DNA of 64,000 nt from Pseudomonas baetica (GCF_002813455.1 NZ_PHHE01000001.1:5859001-5923000); one strand, 5' to 3'; positions 24,316 through 33,909 are shown, counted from the first letter of the stretch. Numbers and translations are program-made. Notes: generated from the letters alone by a model not told the origin.

Positions 24316-25050
24316 TTACGCCTTGCTGATGATATTCCCCGCATGCAACCCGCATTCTTTCTGGGTCGCTTCTTCCCACCACCAACGGCCTTCGCGCTCG
24401 TGCTGGTTTGGCAGGACCGGGCGGGTGCACGGTTCGCAACCGATGCTGATGAAGCCGCGTTCATGCAGGCTGCTGTACGGCAGCTCAAGCATGCGGATGT
24501 AGCCCCAGATCTCTTCGCTGGTCATCTGTGCCAGCGGGTTGAACTTGTACAGGGTGCGTTCCGGCGTGGAGAACGCCGTATCGATTTCCATCACGGCAAC
24601 GGCGCTGCGCGTGCCCGGGCTCTGGTCGCGGCGCTGGCCGGTGGCCCAGGCTTTGACGCCAGACAGTTTGCGCCGCAGCGGTTCGATCTTGCGGATCCCG
24701 CAGCATTCGCCATGGCCGTCCTTGTAGAAGCTGAACAGGCCTTTTTCCTTCACGAACGGCTCGAGTTTCGTGTAGTCCGGCGAGACCAGTTCGATGTCGA
24801 TCTTGTAGTGTTCGCGCACCTGATCGATGAAGCGATAGGTTTCCGGATGCAGGCGGCCGGTGTCGAGGCTGAACACCTTGACGTTTTTGTTCAGCTTCCA
24901 GGCCATGTCCACCAGCACCACATCCTCGGCGCCACTGAAAGATATCCACAGCTCATCACCGAACTCGGCAAACGCGAGTTTAAGGATGTCTTGAGCGGAT
25001 TTGTTGGCATAGGTCGTGGCGAGTTCCACGACATCGAACGTTGGGCTCAT
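24316..25050 (-). CDS. cysH: Adenylyl-sulfate (APS/PAPS) reductase
   Basis: Reduces activated sulfate to sulfite in cysteine synthesis. The 244-aa protein shows [15 protein letters not shown] (PP-loop), [12 protein letters not shown] and the cysteine pairs [13 protein letters not shown] and [11 protein letters not shown]. The double CC...CxxC pattern marks the iron-sulfur, APS-using type found in pseudomonads. The C-terminal catalytic segment [10 protein letters not shown] carries the active Cys. AGGA lies before the ATG. It is divergent from thrH. Confidence 0.95.
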   Translation of the reverse strand: MSPTFDVVELATTYANKSAQDILKLAFAEFGDELWISFSGAEDVVLVDMAWKLNKNVKVFSLDTGRLHPETYRFIDQVREHYKIDIELVSPDYTKLEPFVKEKGLFSFYKDGHGECCGIRKIEPLRRKLSGVKAWATGQRRDQSPGTRSAVAVMEIDTAFSTPERTLYKFNPLAQMTSEEIWGYIRMLELPYSSLHERGFISIGCEPCTRPVLPNQHEREGRWWWEEATQKECGLHAGNIISKA

Positions 25051-25214
25051 CAGGGCGGCTTCCTACAGGTCGGTGGCGCTGGGCGCTCTATATGGCGGCG
25101 ATGTTAACAAAAAGTGGCGGCGCTCGGGGCGTCCTGTGCGTTGCGTGCTTGAGTTTGAGTCGCTAGAGTTCGGCTTCGCTCGACTCAAATAATCAATACA
25201 AACGGGAGTGTTTT

Positions 25215-25832
25215 GTGGAAATTGCTTGCCTGGATCTTGAAGGGGTGTTGGTGCCGGAAATCTGGATCGCCTTCGCCGAAAAAACCGGAATCGAATCCCT
25301 CAAGGCCACCACCCGGGACATCCCCGACTACGACGTGCTGATGAAGCAGCGTCTGCGCATTCTCGATGAACACGGCTTGAAGCTGTCGGACATTCAGGAA
25401 GTGATCGCCACGCTCAAGCCGCTAGACGGCGCGGTGGAGTTCGTCAACTGGCTGCGCGAGCGCTTCCAGGTGGTGATTCTCTCGGACACCTTCTATGAGT
25501 TCTCCCAGCCGCTGATGCGCCAACTGGGCTTCCCGACCTTGCTTTGCCATCGTCTGATTACTGATGAAACCGGGCGGGTAACCAGCTATCAGTTGCGTCA
25601 GAAAGATCCGAAACGGCAGTCGGTGCTGTCGTTCAAGAGTTTGTATTACCGGGTGATTGCGGCGGGGGATTCGTATAACGACACGACGATGCTGGGCGAA
25701 GCGGATGCGGGGATTCTGTTCCATGCGCCGGACAATGTGATCCGTGAGTTCCCGCAGTTTCCGGCGGTGCACACCTTCGATGAACTGAAACAGGAATTCC
25801 TCAAGGCTTCTAATCGCGACCTGAGTTTGTAG
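25215..25832 (+). CDS. thrH: Phosphoserine phosphatase/homoserine phosphotransferase ThrH
   Basis: A HAD-type enzyme (205 aa) that in Pseudomonas removes phosphate from phosphoserine and can pass it to homoserine, linking serine and threonine synthesis. Motifs: CLDLEGVLVPE (nucleophile Asp7; Glu at the second acid position, characteristic of ThrH), ILSDTFYEF (motif II), KDPKRQ and AAGDSYNDTTM (motif IV). It uses a GTG start with GGGAG eight bases before. Confidence 0.93.
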   Translation: MEIACLDLEGVLVPEIWIAFAEKTGIESLKATTRDIPDYDVLMKQRLRILDEHGLKLSDIQEVIATLKPLDGAVEFVNWLRERFQVVILSDTFYEFSQPLMRQLGFPTLLCHRLITDETGRVTSYQLRQKDPKRQSVLSFKSLYYRVIAAGDSYNDTTMLGEADAGILFHAPDNVIREFPQFPAVHTFDELKQEFLKASNRDLSL

Positions 25833-25843
25833 TCGTCTGGAAG

Positions 25844-25915
25844 GACGCTTTCGCGGGCAAGCCCGCTCCCACATTTGAAATGCATTCCAAGTGTGGGAGC
25901 GGGCTTGCTCGCGAT
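25844..25915. repeat. REP pair (BIME) between thrH and pabB
   Basis: CTTTCGCGGGCAAGCCCGC and the inverted GTGGGAGCGGGCTTGCTCGCGA lie between the two convergent stop codons. Confidence 0.88.
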
Positions 25916-25919
25916 GCTT

Positions 25920-27263
25920 TTAGAGGTTCTGCAGGGTTTTCAGGAGGATTTTCACTTTAGTGATCGACTCCTGATACTCGGCCTGCCAGTCCGAATCCGC
26001 GACAATCCCGCCGCCACCCCAGCAGCACACCTGCCCATCCTTGACCAGCAGACTGCGAATCGCGATGGAGCTGTCCATCTCGCCGCGCACGTCCAGATAC
26101 AGCAGCGAGCCGCAATACAACCCGCGCCGGGTCGGCTCCAGCTCATCGATGATCTGCATCGCGCGAATCTTCGGCGCGCCGGTGATCGAGCCGCCGGGGA
26201 AGCTGCCGGCGATCAGGTCCAGCGCGTCACGATCCGGCGCCAGTTCGCCGGTCACGCTGCTGACCAGATGATGCACGTTCGGATAGCTTTCCAGGTTGAA
26301 CAACTCCGGCACCCGCACCGAGCCGATGCGGCAGCTGCGACCGAGGTCGCTGCGTAGCAAGTCGACGATCATCAGGTTCTCCGCGCGATCCTTGGGGCTG
26401 GCCAGCAGTTCGGCGGCGTTGGCGGCGTCTTCGGCGGGCGTCAGGCCACGGGGGCGGGTGCCCTTGATCGGGCGGGTTTCCACTTGGCGCTGGCTGACTT
26501 TGACGAAGCGCTCTGGGGACAGGCTCAACACAGCGCCGCCGTCGGGCAGGCTCTGGAAACCGGAAAACGGGGTAGGGCAGGCTTTGCGCAACGCACAATA
26601 GGCCAGCCATGGATCGCCTTGGCATTGCGCACGGAAACGCTGGGCAAAGTTGACCTGATAACAGTCGCCGGCCTGAATGTAATGCTGAATGCGTTCGAAC
26701 GCCTGACGGTAGTCGTCAGCCGAAAGGTCGGCGCTCATCGGCTGGTTCAGCGTGAACGGTGTCAGCGAGGTCGAGGCCGGTTCAGAGAACAGCTTGATCA
26801 GGCGTTGCCGCTCACTGTCGCCCACCGACGGATGAAAGACCAATTGGCTGGTGGCGTTCTGGTGATCGCTGACCAAGGCCCAGTCATACAACCCGAACCG
26901 CGCGTCGGGCAATTGCAGATCATCCCGTGCCTGGCTCGGCAGGTTTTCCAGGTGCCGACCGAAGTCATAGCTCAGGTAACCGATCAAACCGCCGGCGAAC
27001 GGCAGTTCATAACCGGCAGGTATGTGCGCTTCACCCAAACGGCTCAGAATGTCGCGCAAGCGTTGCAGAAAATGGCTGCCGCTTTCATCCGGCGACACCG
27101 CCAATTGTTCCATCGGCCAGGCGCTGAGCAAGTCATAACGGCCACGCTCGGCACTCGGCCGGCCACTGTCGAGCAGCACGGCACCGGGGGCGTTGCGGAT
27201 TGCCGCGAAGTAGTCGGCGGGATTGGCACGGTAGGGCAGTGGGTGTACGGAACAGGTCAACAT
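25920..27263 (-). CDS. pabB: Aminodeoxychorismate synthase component I
   Basis: Makes 4-amino-4-deoxychorismate from chorismate, the first step to p-aminobenzoate and folate. The 447-aa protein belongs to the chorismate-binding family: GLIGYLSYDFGRHLE (N-terminal), GDCYQVNFAQRF, the PIKGTRPRG motif characteristic of PabB (Lys), SDLGRSCRIGSV, PGGSITGAPKIRAM and GGGIVADSDWQAEYQES. No glutamine amidotransferase domain is attached, so a separate PabA partner is needed. The stop follows the REP pair by a few bases. Confidence 0.93.
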   Translation of the reverse strand: MLTCSVHPLPYRANPADYFAAIRNAPGAVLLDSGRPSAERGRYDLLSAWPMEQLAVSPDESGSHFLQRLRDILSRLGEAHIPAGYELPFAGGLIGYLSYDFGRHLENLPSQARDDLQLPDARFGLYDWALVSDHQNATSQLVFHPSVGDSERQRLIKLFSEPASTSLTPFTLNQPMSADLSADDYRQAFERIQHYIQAGDCYQVNFAQRFRAQCQGDPWLAYCALRKACPTPFSGFQSLPDGGAVLSLSPERFVKVSQRQVETRPIKGTRPRGLTPAEDAANAAELLASPKDRAENLMIVDLLRSDLGRSCRIGSVRVPELFNLESYPNVHHLVSSVTGELAPDRDALDLIAGSFPGGSITGAPKIRAMQIIDELEPTRRGLYCGSLLYLDVRGEMDSSIAIRSLLVKDGQVCCWGGGGIVADSDWQAEYQESITKVKILLKTLQNL

Positions 27264-27389
27264 GGGCGGGGCAGATCGGCCATCGAGGCGGGGTGGGGAT
27301 TGTAGTCTTCTGTGGGAATTGCTCCTAGAGGGGATGTCGGGGATTGGCAGATTGGCGGCAGGGTTGAGCCTTGTGGTGGCAGGGGAGCC

Positions 27390-27460
27390 GCTTTCGCGAG
27401 CAGGCTCGCTCCCACAGGAGGATGGATTCCAAAGTGGGAGCGGGCTTGCTCGCGAAGGCC
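27390..27460. repeat. REP pair (BIME)
   Basis: GCTTTCGCGAGCAGGCTCGC and inverted GTGGGAGCGGGCTTGCTCGCGAAGGC about 25 bases apart, upstream of pabB. Confidence 0.88.
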
Positions 27461-27491
27461 GTGACTCAGATTCGGATCAACCTTATCGCCG

Positions 27492-27567
27492 CCATGGACG
27501 CTCTGCGTCCACTGTGACGCGGAGCGTCACGGGATGCATTCCCACGCAGAGCGTGGGAACGATCATC
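27492..27567. repeat. Second pseudomonad repeat type (CACGCAGAGCGTGGG)
   Basis: Short palindromic pieces GGACGCTCTGCGTCC, GACGCGGAGCGTC and CCCACGCAGAGCGTGGG lie side by side. This compound repeat is familiar between genes of fluorescent pseudomonads and differs from the REP family. Confidence 0.7.
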
Positions 27568-27574
27568 GGGGGGA

Positions 27575-28561
27575 TCAGCCTTCGACGGCTGGAATATGCC
27601 CAAACATTTCCTGGGTAAACGCCACCCGCTCTTCAACCGACTCGGTCACGCCACGCGCTTTGAGCTCTTCCAGTCGTGCTTCCACCGCATGGGTACGCAA
27701 CGTCAGCCCGCAGTCGTTGGCAATCTGAATGTTCAGCCCCGGCCGCGCATTCAGCTCCAGAATCAGCGGGCCCTTTTCCTGGTCGAGCACCATGTCCACG
27801 CCGATGTAACCCAACCCGCACAGCTCGTAACAACCAGCGGCGAGTTTCATGAAACCGTCCCAGTAGGGCAGTTGCACGCCGTCCACCGCGTTGGTGGTGT
27901 CCGGGTGTTTGGTGATGATGTTGTTCAGCCAGGTGCCGCGCAGTGTCAGGCCGGTCGCCAGATCGACGCCGACGCCGATGGCGCCCTGGTGCAGGTTGGC
28001 CTTGCCGCCGGATTGACGGGTTGGCAGACGCAACATGGCCATCACCGGATAACCCATCAGCACGATGATGCGAATGTCCGGCACGCCTTCGTAGCTGATG
28101 CTTTTGAAAATCTGATCCGGGGTCACGCGGTATTCGATCAGCGCGCGATCGCGATGGCCGCCCAGCGAATACAGACCGGTGAGGATGCTGGAGATGTGAT
28201 GTTCCAGCTCCTCGTGGGCAAGGATCTTGCCCGACACCGTGCGATAGCGTCCTTCGAAACGGTCGGCAATCACGATGATGCCGTCACCGCCGGCGCCCTG
28301 GGCCGGTTTGATCACGAAGTCGCTGCGCCCGCCGATGATCTCGCCGAGCTTGTCGATTTCCTTCTCGGTGGAGATCACGCCATACAGTTCCGGCACATGA
28401 ATGCCAGCCGCGATGGCGCGTTCCTTGGTGATGATCTTGTCATCGACGATTGGGTACAGGCTGCGCTTGTTGTACTTGAGCACGTAGTCGGCATTACGCC
28501 GATTGATGCCCATGATGCCCCGGGCCTCCAGAGCCTTCCAGGTCTTCCAGAAACCGAACAT
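27575..28561 (-). CDS. ATP-grasp (RimK/alpha-L-glutamate ligase-like) protein
   Basis: A 328-aa cytoplasmic ATP-grasp ligase-like protein. Features: GIMGINRRNADYVLKYNKRS near the start, FVIKPAQGAGGDGIIVI (ATP-binding Lys and Gly-rich loop, about 83-99), and LILELNARPGLNIQIAN (metal-binding Glu and Asn near 265). Related enzymes add glutamate or similar residues to peptides; the substrate here is unknown. Its ATG overlaps the stop of the transglutaminase-like membrane gene by one base, so both work together. Confidence 0.85.
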   Translation of the reverse strand: MFGFWKTWKALEARGIMGINRRNADYVLKYNKRSLYPIVDDKIITKERAIAAGIHVPELYGVISTEKEIDKLGEIIGGRSDFVIKPAQGAGGDGIIVIADRFEGRYRTVSGKILAHEELEHHISSILTGLYSLGGHRDRALIEYRVTPDQIFKSISYEGVPDIRIIVLMGYPVMAMLRLPTRQSGGKANLHQGAIGVGVDLATGLTLRGTWLNNIITKHPDTTNAVDGVQLPYWDGFMKLAAGCYELCGLGYIGVDMVLDQEKGPLILELNARPGLNIQIANDCGLTLRTHAVEARLEELKARGVTESVEERVAFTQEMFGHIPAVEG

Positions 28562-30096
28562 CAGTGATCAGCCTTGTTCAGGAACGCCTTGAAACGCACC
28601 AGCTCGGTCAGGCGGTAACCGCGATAGCGACCCATTGCCAGCATGAAGCCCACCAGAATCAGCAGGATCGCCGGGAAAGTGAACACGAAGTAAACCAGTT
28701 CCGGCACAGTCATGATCAGGTGTGCCAGAGACGCCGCAAACAGCGTACCGATCGCGACTTTCATCGCATGGCTGGCACCGCGTTCTTCCCAGGTGATCGA
28801 CAGGCGTTCGATGGTCATGGTCAGAATCACCATCGGGAACAGCGCCACGGACAGACCGCGCTCCAGCCCGAGCTTATGGCTGAACAGACTGATCGCCGCG
28901 ATCAACACCACCACAAAGGTCAGCACCACCGACAGTCGCGGCAGCATTTGCAGCTTCAGGTGTTCCAGGTACGAACGTAACGACAGGCCCAGCGCCGTGA
29001 TCACGGTAAACAGCAGGATGCCGAAGCCCAGTTGCGTTTCACGGAAGGCGAGGGCGATCAGTACCGGGGTAAACGTGCCGAGGGTCTGCAGGCCGATCAG
29101 GTTGCGCAGGATCAGGATCACCAGCACGCCGATCGGGATCATCACCATGATCATGAACGTTTGCTGAGTCTGCAGCGGCAAGCCGTATAGCGAATATTCG
29201 AGGAAGTTGGCGTCGGTGTTTTCGTCGGTCAGCTTGGCCAGACGAATTGCGTTCATCTCGCTGTTGTTCAGGCTGAAGGTCACGTTGGCTTTCTTGCCGC
29301 CGTCGACGGTGATCAGGTTTTCATCGCCGGTCCACCACAACAGGCGGTCGGTCGGCAGGCCCTGTTCGCCGGTTTCCGGGTTGAAGTACAGCCAGTCGTT
29401 GCCGTTGAAGCTGCGCAGCCACAGTTCAGGGGTTTGTGGCTGGTCGGCGACGAGGCGGATGGTGTGGACTTTTTCCACCGGCACGTGGGCGATGGACAAC
29501 AGCAGTTCGACGATTTTGGCTTTGTGCGGCGTCGACGGGTCGCCGGCCAGCAGCAGCTTCACGTTGTCATCGTTGACGTTGTTGACCCGTTTGATCGCCT
29601 CGCCAATGAAGGTTTCGACGTCGGCCGAGTGTTGGCGGATCGGCGCGAGCAGGGCTTCGGCAGCGATCTTTTCCGGGCCTTCAATGGCGATGCTGTCGCG
29701 GAAGGTCGGGCCCTTGATCTTGGATTTTTCGGCGGTGTAGCGCTTGGTCAGCACCAGACGGTAATAAAGGGTCTGGTTGCCCTTGGCCCGTCGCGCCGAC
29801 CACGTCACCTTGCGGTTGCCATCGACGCGGTTCACGGCCACGCCGTAGTTATTGGAAATGAAGCTCTCGTTGAGGCTGACGTAATCGCGGCTCAGCGGCG
29901 GCACGAACATCTGGATCTTCACCGGATCCTTGGTGCTGGCGACGAACTCGACTTTGGCGTCGATGTTCCACAAGTCGTCGGTGGCGTCTTCGGTCACCGG
30001 GATGCCGAGCACGAAAATCTGATAGGCCGTAACCGAAACGCCCAGTAACACCAGAATGGTGATCAGGATTTTCAGGTGGAAGGTTAGAGAACGCAT
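28561..30096 (-). CDS. Inactive transglutaminase-like protein with a 7-helix membrane domain
   Basis: A 511-aa inner-membrane protein: one N-terminal membrane anchor (residues 6-28), a periplasmic region of about 270 aa with a transglutaminase-like fold that lacks an obvious Cys-His-Asp triad, then a cluster of about seven hydrophobic helices from residue 315. It is stop-start coupled to the ATP-grasp gene after it and five bases downstream of the retropepsin-like gene. The three-gene set is conserved among gammaproteobacteria; its exact function is not known to me. Confidence 0.82.
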   Translation of the reverse strand: MRSLTFHLKILITILVLLGVSVTAYQIFVLGIPVTEDATDDLWNIDAKVEFVASTKDPVKIQMFVPPLSRDYVSLNESFISNNYGVAVNRVDGNRKVTWSARRAKGNQTLYYRLVLTKRYTAEKSKIKGPTFRDSIAIEGPEKIAAEALLAPIRQHSADVETFIGEAIKRVNNVNDDNVKLLLAGDPSTPHKAKIVELLLSIAHVPVEKVHTIRLVADQPQTPELWLRSFNGNDWLYFNPETGEQGLPTDRLLWWTGDENLITVDGGKKANVTFSLNNSEMNAIRLAKLTDENTDANFLEYSLYGLPLQTQQTFMIMVMIPIGVLVILILRNLIGLQTLGTFTPVLIALAFRETQLGFGILLFTVITALGLSLRSYLEHLKLQMLPRLSVVLTFVVVLIAAISLFSHKLGLERGLSVALFPMVILTMTIERLSITWEERGASHAMKVAIGTLFAASLAHLIMTVPELVYFVFTFPAILLILVGFMLAMGRYRGYRLTELVRFKAFLNKADH

Positions 30097-30101
30097 GAAA
30101 A

Positions 30102-30638
30102 TTACTCGGCGGTATGAGCGGCGATGGTGCAGGCGGGTTTGCCTGCAGCGTATTTAAGGCTTGGATCGACCAGCGCGTCGAAGCGTTTCAGCGCTTCGGA
30201 GCCGATCAAAAGCGGGTATTGGAACGCACTTCGGTCGGTCAGGTTCACTTCGATGCTGCGCAGCGCCGTGCCCATGCAAATATCCAGCTCGATTACCGGG
30301 CGGGCGGTGTACTTTTTGCCTTCTTCCGGATCGTAGTCGCCAGCGCGACGCTTGATCTTGCTGACCCGGGCCAGCGGTCGTTCGATCGGGTGCGAATGCG
30401 CGGCGTCGATGGCCAGATAGAAGCGCACCCAGGATTCGCCGTCGCGTTTGAAACGTTTGATGTCGCGGGCGCTCAGCGACGCGGTTTTCGCCCCGGTGTC
30501 GAGCTTGGCCGCGACTTCCAGATTGATGCCATCAAGGGACGCGTATTCGTTGAGGCCGTACACGGTTTTTTCCCCCGCCGCAGCGAGGCCGGGCAGGCAG
30601 AACAGAGCAAAAAATGTGGGGAAAGGCTTGAGTCTCAT
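30102..30638 (-). CDS. Periplasmic retropepsin-like (ATP-dependent zinc protease family) protein
   Basis: The 178-aa protein starts at MRLKPFPTFFALFCLPGLAAAG (30638, AGGA upstream), a signal peptide; the open frame further up (to 30977) runs through a REP element and is not coding. AAKLDTGAKTASLSA carries the Asp-Thr-Gly triplet of retropepsin-like folds. Pfam calls this a putative ATP-dependent zinc protease, though a retropepsin-like aspartic fold is the likelier reading. It is the first gene of the set with the membrane and ATP-grasp proteins. Confidence 0.82.
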   Translation of the reverse strand: MRLKPFPTFFALFCLPGLAAAGEKTVYGLNEYASLDGINLEVAAKLDTGAKTASLSARDIKRFKRDGESWVRFYLAIDAAHSHPIERPLARVSKIKRRAGDYDPEEGKKYTARPVIELDICMGTALRSIEVNLTDRSAFQYPLLIGSEALKRFDALVDPSLKYAAGKPACTIAAHTAE

Positions 30639-30821
30639 AAATCCTGGTGCGCAGCGTTCCGTTTTCGGTTCAGGTCGTTGGCAAAAGTTGCGCAAGACCC
30701 TTCGTGTGCCTATCAGCTTTTTATGACAAGCCGTACAAATGGCCAGCAAATGCGGGCGGCATTCTAGCACGGTGGTTTTATGGCGCCAGCGCCTGCGCCG
30801 GTCTATAACCCTTTGGGAACC

Positions 30822-30847
30822 TTGTGGGAGCGAGCCTGCTCCCACAG
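30822..30847. repeat. Truncated single REP element
   Basis: GTGGGAGCGAGCCTGCTCCCAC forms a short hairpin lacking the usual CGCGAA part and partner copy. Confidence 0.7.
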
Positions 30848-30889
30848 GGATTAATCGACCAATGGGAGATTGCCTACGGTTATTAGACG

Positions 30890-30901
30890 ATTGTCGACAA
30901 T
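30890..30901. promoter_or_regulatory. Probable PrpR operator 1
   Basis: ATTGTCGACAAT is a perfect 12-base palindrome 75 bases upstream of the GntR gene. A second copy of the core (TGTCGACAAT) lies directly before the ATG. Confidence 0.65.
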
Positions 30902-30963
30902 ATCTATTTATCCTTTGACTGGTGCGGGCTAATTGGCTAGTTTTTGCCGCACTGGATTTAAAG

Positions 30964-30973
30964 GTGTCGACAA
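30964..30973. promoter_or_regulatory. Probable PrpR operator 2, at the start codon
   Basis: TGTCGACAAT repeats the core of the upstream palindrome and ends two bases before the ATG of the regulator, where binding would block transcription. Self-repression of the prp operon is the natural reading. Confidence 0.6.
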
Positions 30974-30975
30974 TC

Positions 30976-31701
30976 ATGCTGGATCAACTCGATCCCCCGG
31001 TCATCAGCGGCGACGATTCCGAGACGCTCTCGGAAAACGTCTTCCGGCGTATTCAGGCGGCCATCGTCAAAGGTGAGATCGCCCCGGGCAGCAAAATCTC
31101 CGAGCCGGAACTGGCGCGCACCTATGGCATCAGCCGCGGGCCGCTGCGTGAAGCCATTCATCGTCTGGAAGGCCAGCGCCTGCTGGTACGTGTACCGCAC
31201 GTCGGCGCGCGAGTGGTGTCGCTGAGCCACGCCGAACTGATCGAACTCTACGAAATCCGCGAATCCCTCGAAGGCATGGCTTGCCGTCTGGCGGCCGAGC
31301 GCATGAGCGTCGAAGAAATCGACGAGCTGCGCCGGGTGCTGGAAACCCATGAGCGCGACGCGGCGTTTCAAGCGGGCGTCGGCTACTACCAGCAGGAAGG
31401 CGATTTCGATTTCCATTACCGGATCATTCAGGGCAGCGGCAACCGCACGCTGACCCAGATGCTCTGCGGCGAGCTTTATCAACTGGTGCGTATGTACCGC
31501 ATCCAGTTTTCCACCACGCCGAACCGCCCACGCCAGGCGTTCGCCGAACACCACCGGATTCTCGATGCCATCGCCGACCGTGACGGCGAGCTCGCGGAAT
31601 TGTTGATGCGCCGCCACATCGGCGCCTCGAAACGCAATATCGCCCGTCATTATCAGGACGGCGCCCACAATAAGACAGCCACTGAACGAGGTGAGTCATG
31701 A
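30976..31701 (+). CDS. prpR: GntR-family (FCD) regulator of the methylcitrate operon
   Basis: The 241-aa protein starts at [14 protein letters not shown] (30976); the longer frame from 30922 would overlap the operators. The N-terminal winged helix ([43 protein letters not shown]) precedes a C-terminal FCD ligand domain with likely metal His residues ([22 protein letters not shown]). Its stop overlaps the prpB start (ATGA), so it is the first gene of the operon. The ligand is probably a cycle intermediate. Confidence 0.88.
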   Translation: MLDQLDPPVISGDDSETLSENVFRRIQAAIVKGEIAPGSKISEPELARTYGISRGPLREAIHRLEGQRLLVRVPHVGARVVSLSHAELIELYEIRESLEGMACRLAAERMSVEEIDELRRVLETHERDAAFQAGVGYYQQEGDFDFHYRIIQGSGNRTLTQMLCGELYQLVRMYRIQFSTTPNRPRQAFAEHHRILDAIADRDGELAELLMRRHIGASKRNIARHYQDGAHNKTATERGES

Positions 31702-32591
31702 GTTCCAACCCGAACACTCCAGGCCAGCGTTTCCGCGATGCGGTCGCCAGCGAGCACCCCTTGCAAGTGGTCGGTGCGATCAACGCCAACCACGCGCTGT
31801 TGGCCAAACGTGCCGGATTCAAGGCGATCTACCTGTCCGGTGGCGGGGTGGCCGCAGGCTCGCTCGGCGTTCCTGACCTGGGTATTACCGGTCTGGATGA
31901 TGTGCTGACCGACGTGCGCCGCATCACCGACGTTTGCGATCTGCCGCTGCTGGTGGACGTCGATACCGGTTTCGGTTCGTCGGCGTTCAACGTGGCGCGC
32001 ACCGTCAAGTCGATGATCAAGTTCGGCGCGGCGGCGATTCACATCGAGGATCAGGTCGGCGCCAAGCGCTGTGGCCACCGTCCGAACAAAGAGATCGTCA
32101 GTCAGCAGGAAATGGTCGACCGCATCAAAGCCGCCGTCGATGCTCGCACCGATGACAGCTTCGTGATCATGGCGCGCACCGATGCGCTGGCCGTTGAAGG
32201 CCTGGAATCGGCACTGGATCGCGCTGCGGCGTGCATTGAGGCCGGTGCCGACATGATCTTCCCGGAAGCCATCACTGAACTGGAGATGTATAAGCTGTTC
32301 GCCAACCGTGTGAAGGCGCCGATTCTGGCCAACATCACCGAGTTCGGCGCGACGCCGCTGTACACCACCGAGCAACTGGCCGGCGCCGACGTGTCGCTGG
32401 TGCTGTATCCGCTGTCGGCGTTCCGCGCGATGAACAAAGCGGCGGAAAACGTCTACACCGCGATCCGCCGCGACGGCACGCAGCAGAATGTCATCGACAC
32501 CATGCAGACTCGCATGGAGCTCTACGATCGTATCGATTACCACACCTTCGAGCAGAAGCTCGACGCGTTGTTTGCACAAAAGAAAGGCTGA
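31698..32591 (+). CDS. prpB: 2-Methylisocitrate lyase
   Basis: Splits 2-methylisocitrate into pyruvate and succinate, the last step of the methylcitrate cycle for propionate. The 297-aa enzyme of the isocitrate lyase/PEP mutase fold shows [18 protein letters not shown] (substrate end), [10 protein letters not shown] (Mg2+ Asp residues) and the active loop [14 protein letters not shown] with the catalytic Cys. Translation is coupled to prpR by ATGA overlap. Confidence 0.96.
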   Translation: MSSNPNTPGQRFRDAVASEHPLQVVGAINANHALLAKRAGFKAIYLSGGGVAAGSLGVPDLGITGLDDVLTDVRRITDVCDLPLLVDVDTGFGSSAFNVARTVKSMIKFGAAAIHIEDQVGAKRCGHRPNKEIVSQQEMVDRIKAAVDARTDDSFVIMARTDALAVEGLESALDRAAACIEAGADMIFPEAITELEMYKLFANRVKAPILANITEFGATPLYTTEQLAGADVSLVLYPLSAFRAMNKAAENVYTAIRRDGTQQNVIDTMQTRMELYDRIDYHTFEQKLDALFAQKKG

Positions 32592-32600
32592 TTCAAACCC

Positions 32601-32700
32601 TGTGGGAGCGAGCCTGCTCGCGAAGGACGCCAACGATAACGCGGTGTCCTTGATGGACCGAGGTGTTGCGACAACCTTCGCGAGCAGGCTCGCTCCCACA
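32601..32700. repeat. REP pair (BIME) between prpB and prpC
   Basis: GTGGGAGCGAGCCTGCTCGCGAAGG and a perfect inverted copy 50 bases apart. It sits inside the prp operon and could affect RNA stability between prpB and prpC. Confidence 0.9.
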
Positions 32701-32736
32701 AGTTTCCCCTAACAAATTCAAAAATTGGAGACAGCA

Positions 32737-33864
32737 ATGGCCGAAGCAAAAGTACTCAGTGGCGCCGGGCTCCGGGGCCAGGTTGCCGGGCAAACCGCAC
32801 TGTCCACCGTAGGCCAGGCCGGTGCCGGGCTGACTTATCGCGGCTACGACGTGCGCGAACTGGCCGCAGACGCACAATTCGAAGAAGTGGCGTACCTGCT
32901 GCTGTACGGCGAACTGCCGACCCAGGCGCAACTCGACGCCTACCAGAACAAGCTGAGCAAGCTGCGCGACCTGCCGCAAGCGCTGAAAGAAGTGCTGGAA
33001 CGCATCCCCGCCGACGCCCACCCGATGGACGTGATGCGCACCGGTTGCTCGTTCCTCGGCAACATCGAACCGGAGAAAGACTTCTCCGAACAACGCGACA
33101 AGACCGACCGTCTGCTGGCCGCGTTCCCGGCGATCATGTGCTACTGGTATCGCTTCAGCCACGACGGCAAACGCATCAACTGCGTCAGCGACGAACCGAC
33201 CATCGGCGGCCACTTCCTGCACTTGCTGCACGACAAGAAACCGAGCGAGCTGCACGTCAAAGTGATGAACGTCTCGTTGATCCTCTACGCCGAGCACGAA
33301 TTCAACGCCTCGACCTTCACCGCCCGTGTTTGCGCTTCGACCCTGTCCGATCTGTATTCCTGCGTCACGGCGGCCATCGGTTCGCTACGTGGCCCGCTGC
33401 ACGGCGGCGCCAACGAAGCCGCGATGGAAATGATCGAGCGCTTCACGTCGCCGCAAGAGGCGATCAAAGGCACCCTCGGCATGCTTGAGCGCAAAGACAA
33501 GATCATGGGCTTCGGCCATGCGATCTATAAGGACAGCGATCCGCGCAACGAGGTGATCAAGGGCTGGTCGAAAAAACTCGCGGACGAAGTCGGTGACGAG
33601 GTGCTGTTCGCGGTTTCCGAAGCCATCGACAAGACCATGTGGGAGCAGAAAAAACTGTTCCCGAACGCCGACTTCTACCATGCCTCGGCGTACCACTTCA
33701 TGGGCATCCCGACCAAGCTGTTCACGCCGATCTTCGTCTGCTCGCGCCTGACCGGCTGGGCCGCGCATGTGTTCGAGCAACGCGCCAACAATCGCATCAT
33801 CCGCCCAAGCGCCGAGTACACCGGCGTCGAACAGCGCAAGTTCGTGCCAATCGAACGTCGCTGA
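32737..33864 (+). CDS. prpC: 2-Methylcitrate synthase
   Basis: Joins propionyl-CoA and oxaloacetate to 2-methylcitrate. It is a 375-aa citrate-synthase-fold enzyme. The ATG at 32737 has GGAG six bases upstream (an in-frame TTG at 32725 lies before that site and is rejected). Signatures: TYRGYDVRELA near residue 30, GPLHGGANEAA (catalytic His) and GFGHAIYKDSDPRNEVIKGW (second His). It is shorter than the usual citrate synthase GltA, as expected for PrpC. Confidence 0.96.
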   Translation: MAEAKVLSGAGLRGQVAGQTALSTVGQAGAGLTYRGYDVRELAADAQFEEVAYLLLYGELPTQAQLDAYQNKLSKLRDLPQALKEVLERIPADAHPMDVMRTGCSFLGNIEPEKDFSEQRDKTDRLLAAFPAIMCYWYRFSHDGKRINCVSDEPTIGGHFLHLLHDKKPSELHVKVMNVSLILYAEHEFNASTFTARVCASTLSDLYSCVTAAIGSLRGPLHGGANEAAMEMIERFTSPQEAIKGTLGMLERKDKIMGFGHAIYKDSDPRNEVIKGWSKKLADEVGDEVLFAVSEAIDKTMWEQKKLFPNADFYHASAYHFMGIPTKLFTPIFVCSRLTGWAAHVFEQRANNRIIRPSAEYTGVEQRKFVPIERR

Positions 33865-33909
33865 ATGGTGAGCCCTCCGCATCGGTAACTGGATAAACCG
33901 GGAACCAAT

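Noticed and set aside
24036..24329. Plus-strand open frame of 97 codons between the transporter and cysH
   Set aside because: It runs through the REP pair and has no protein-like features.
30639..30977. N-terminal extension of the retropepsin-like gene
   Set aside because: The extended frame crosses a REP element and the prpR operators; a signal peptide with a ribosome site begins at 30638.
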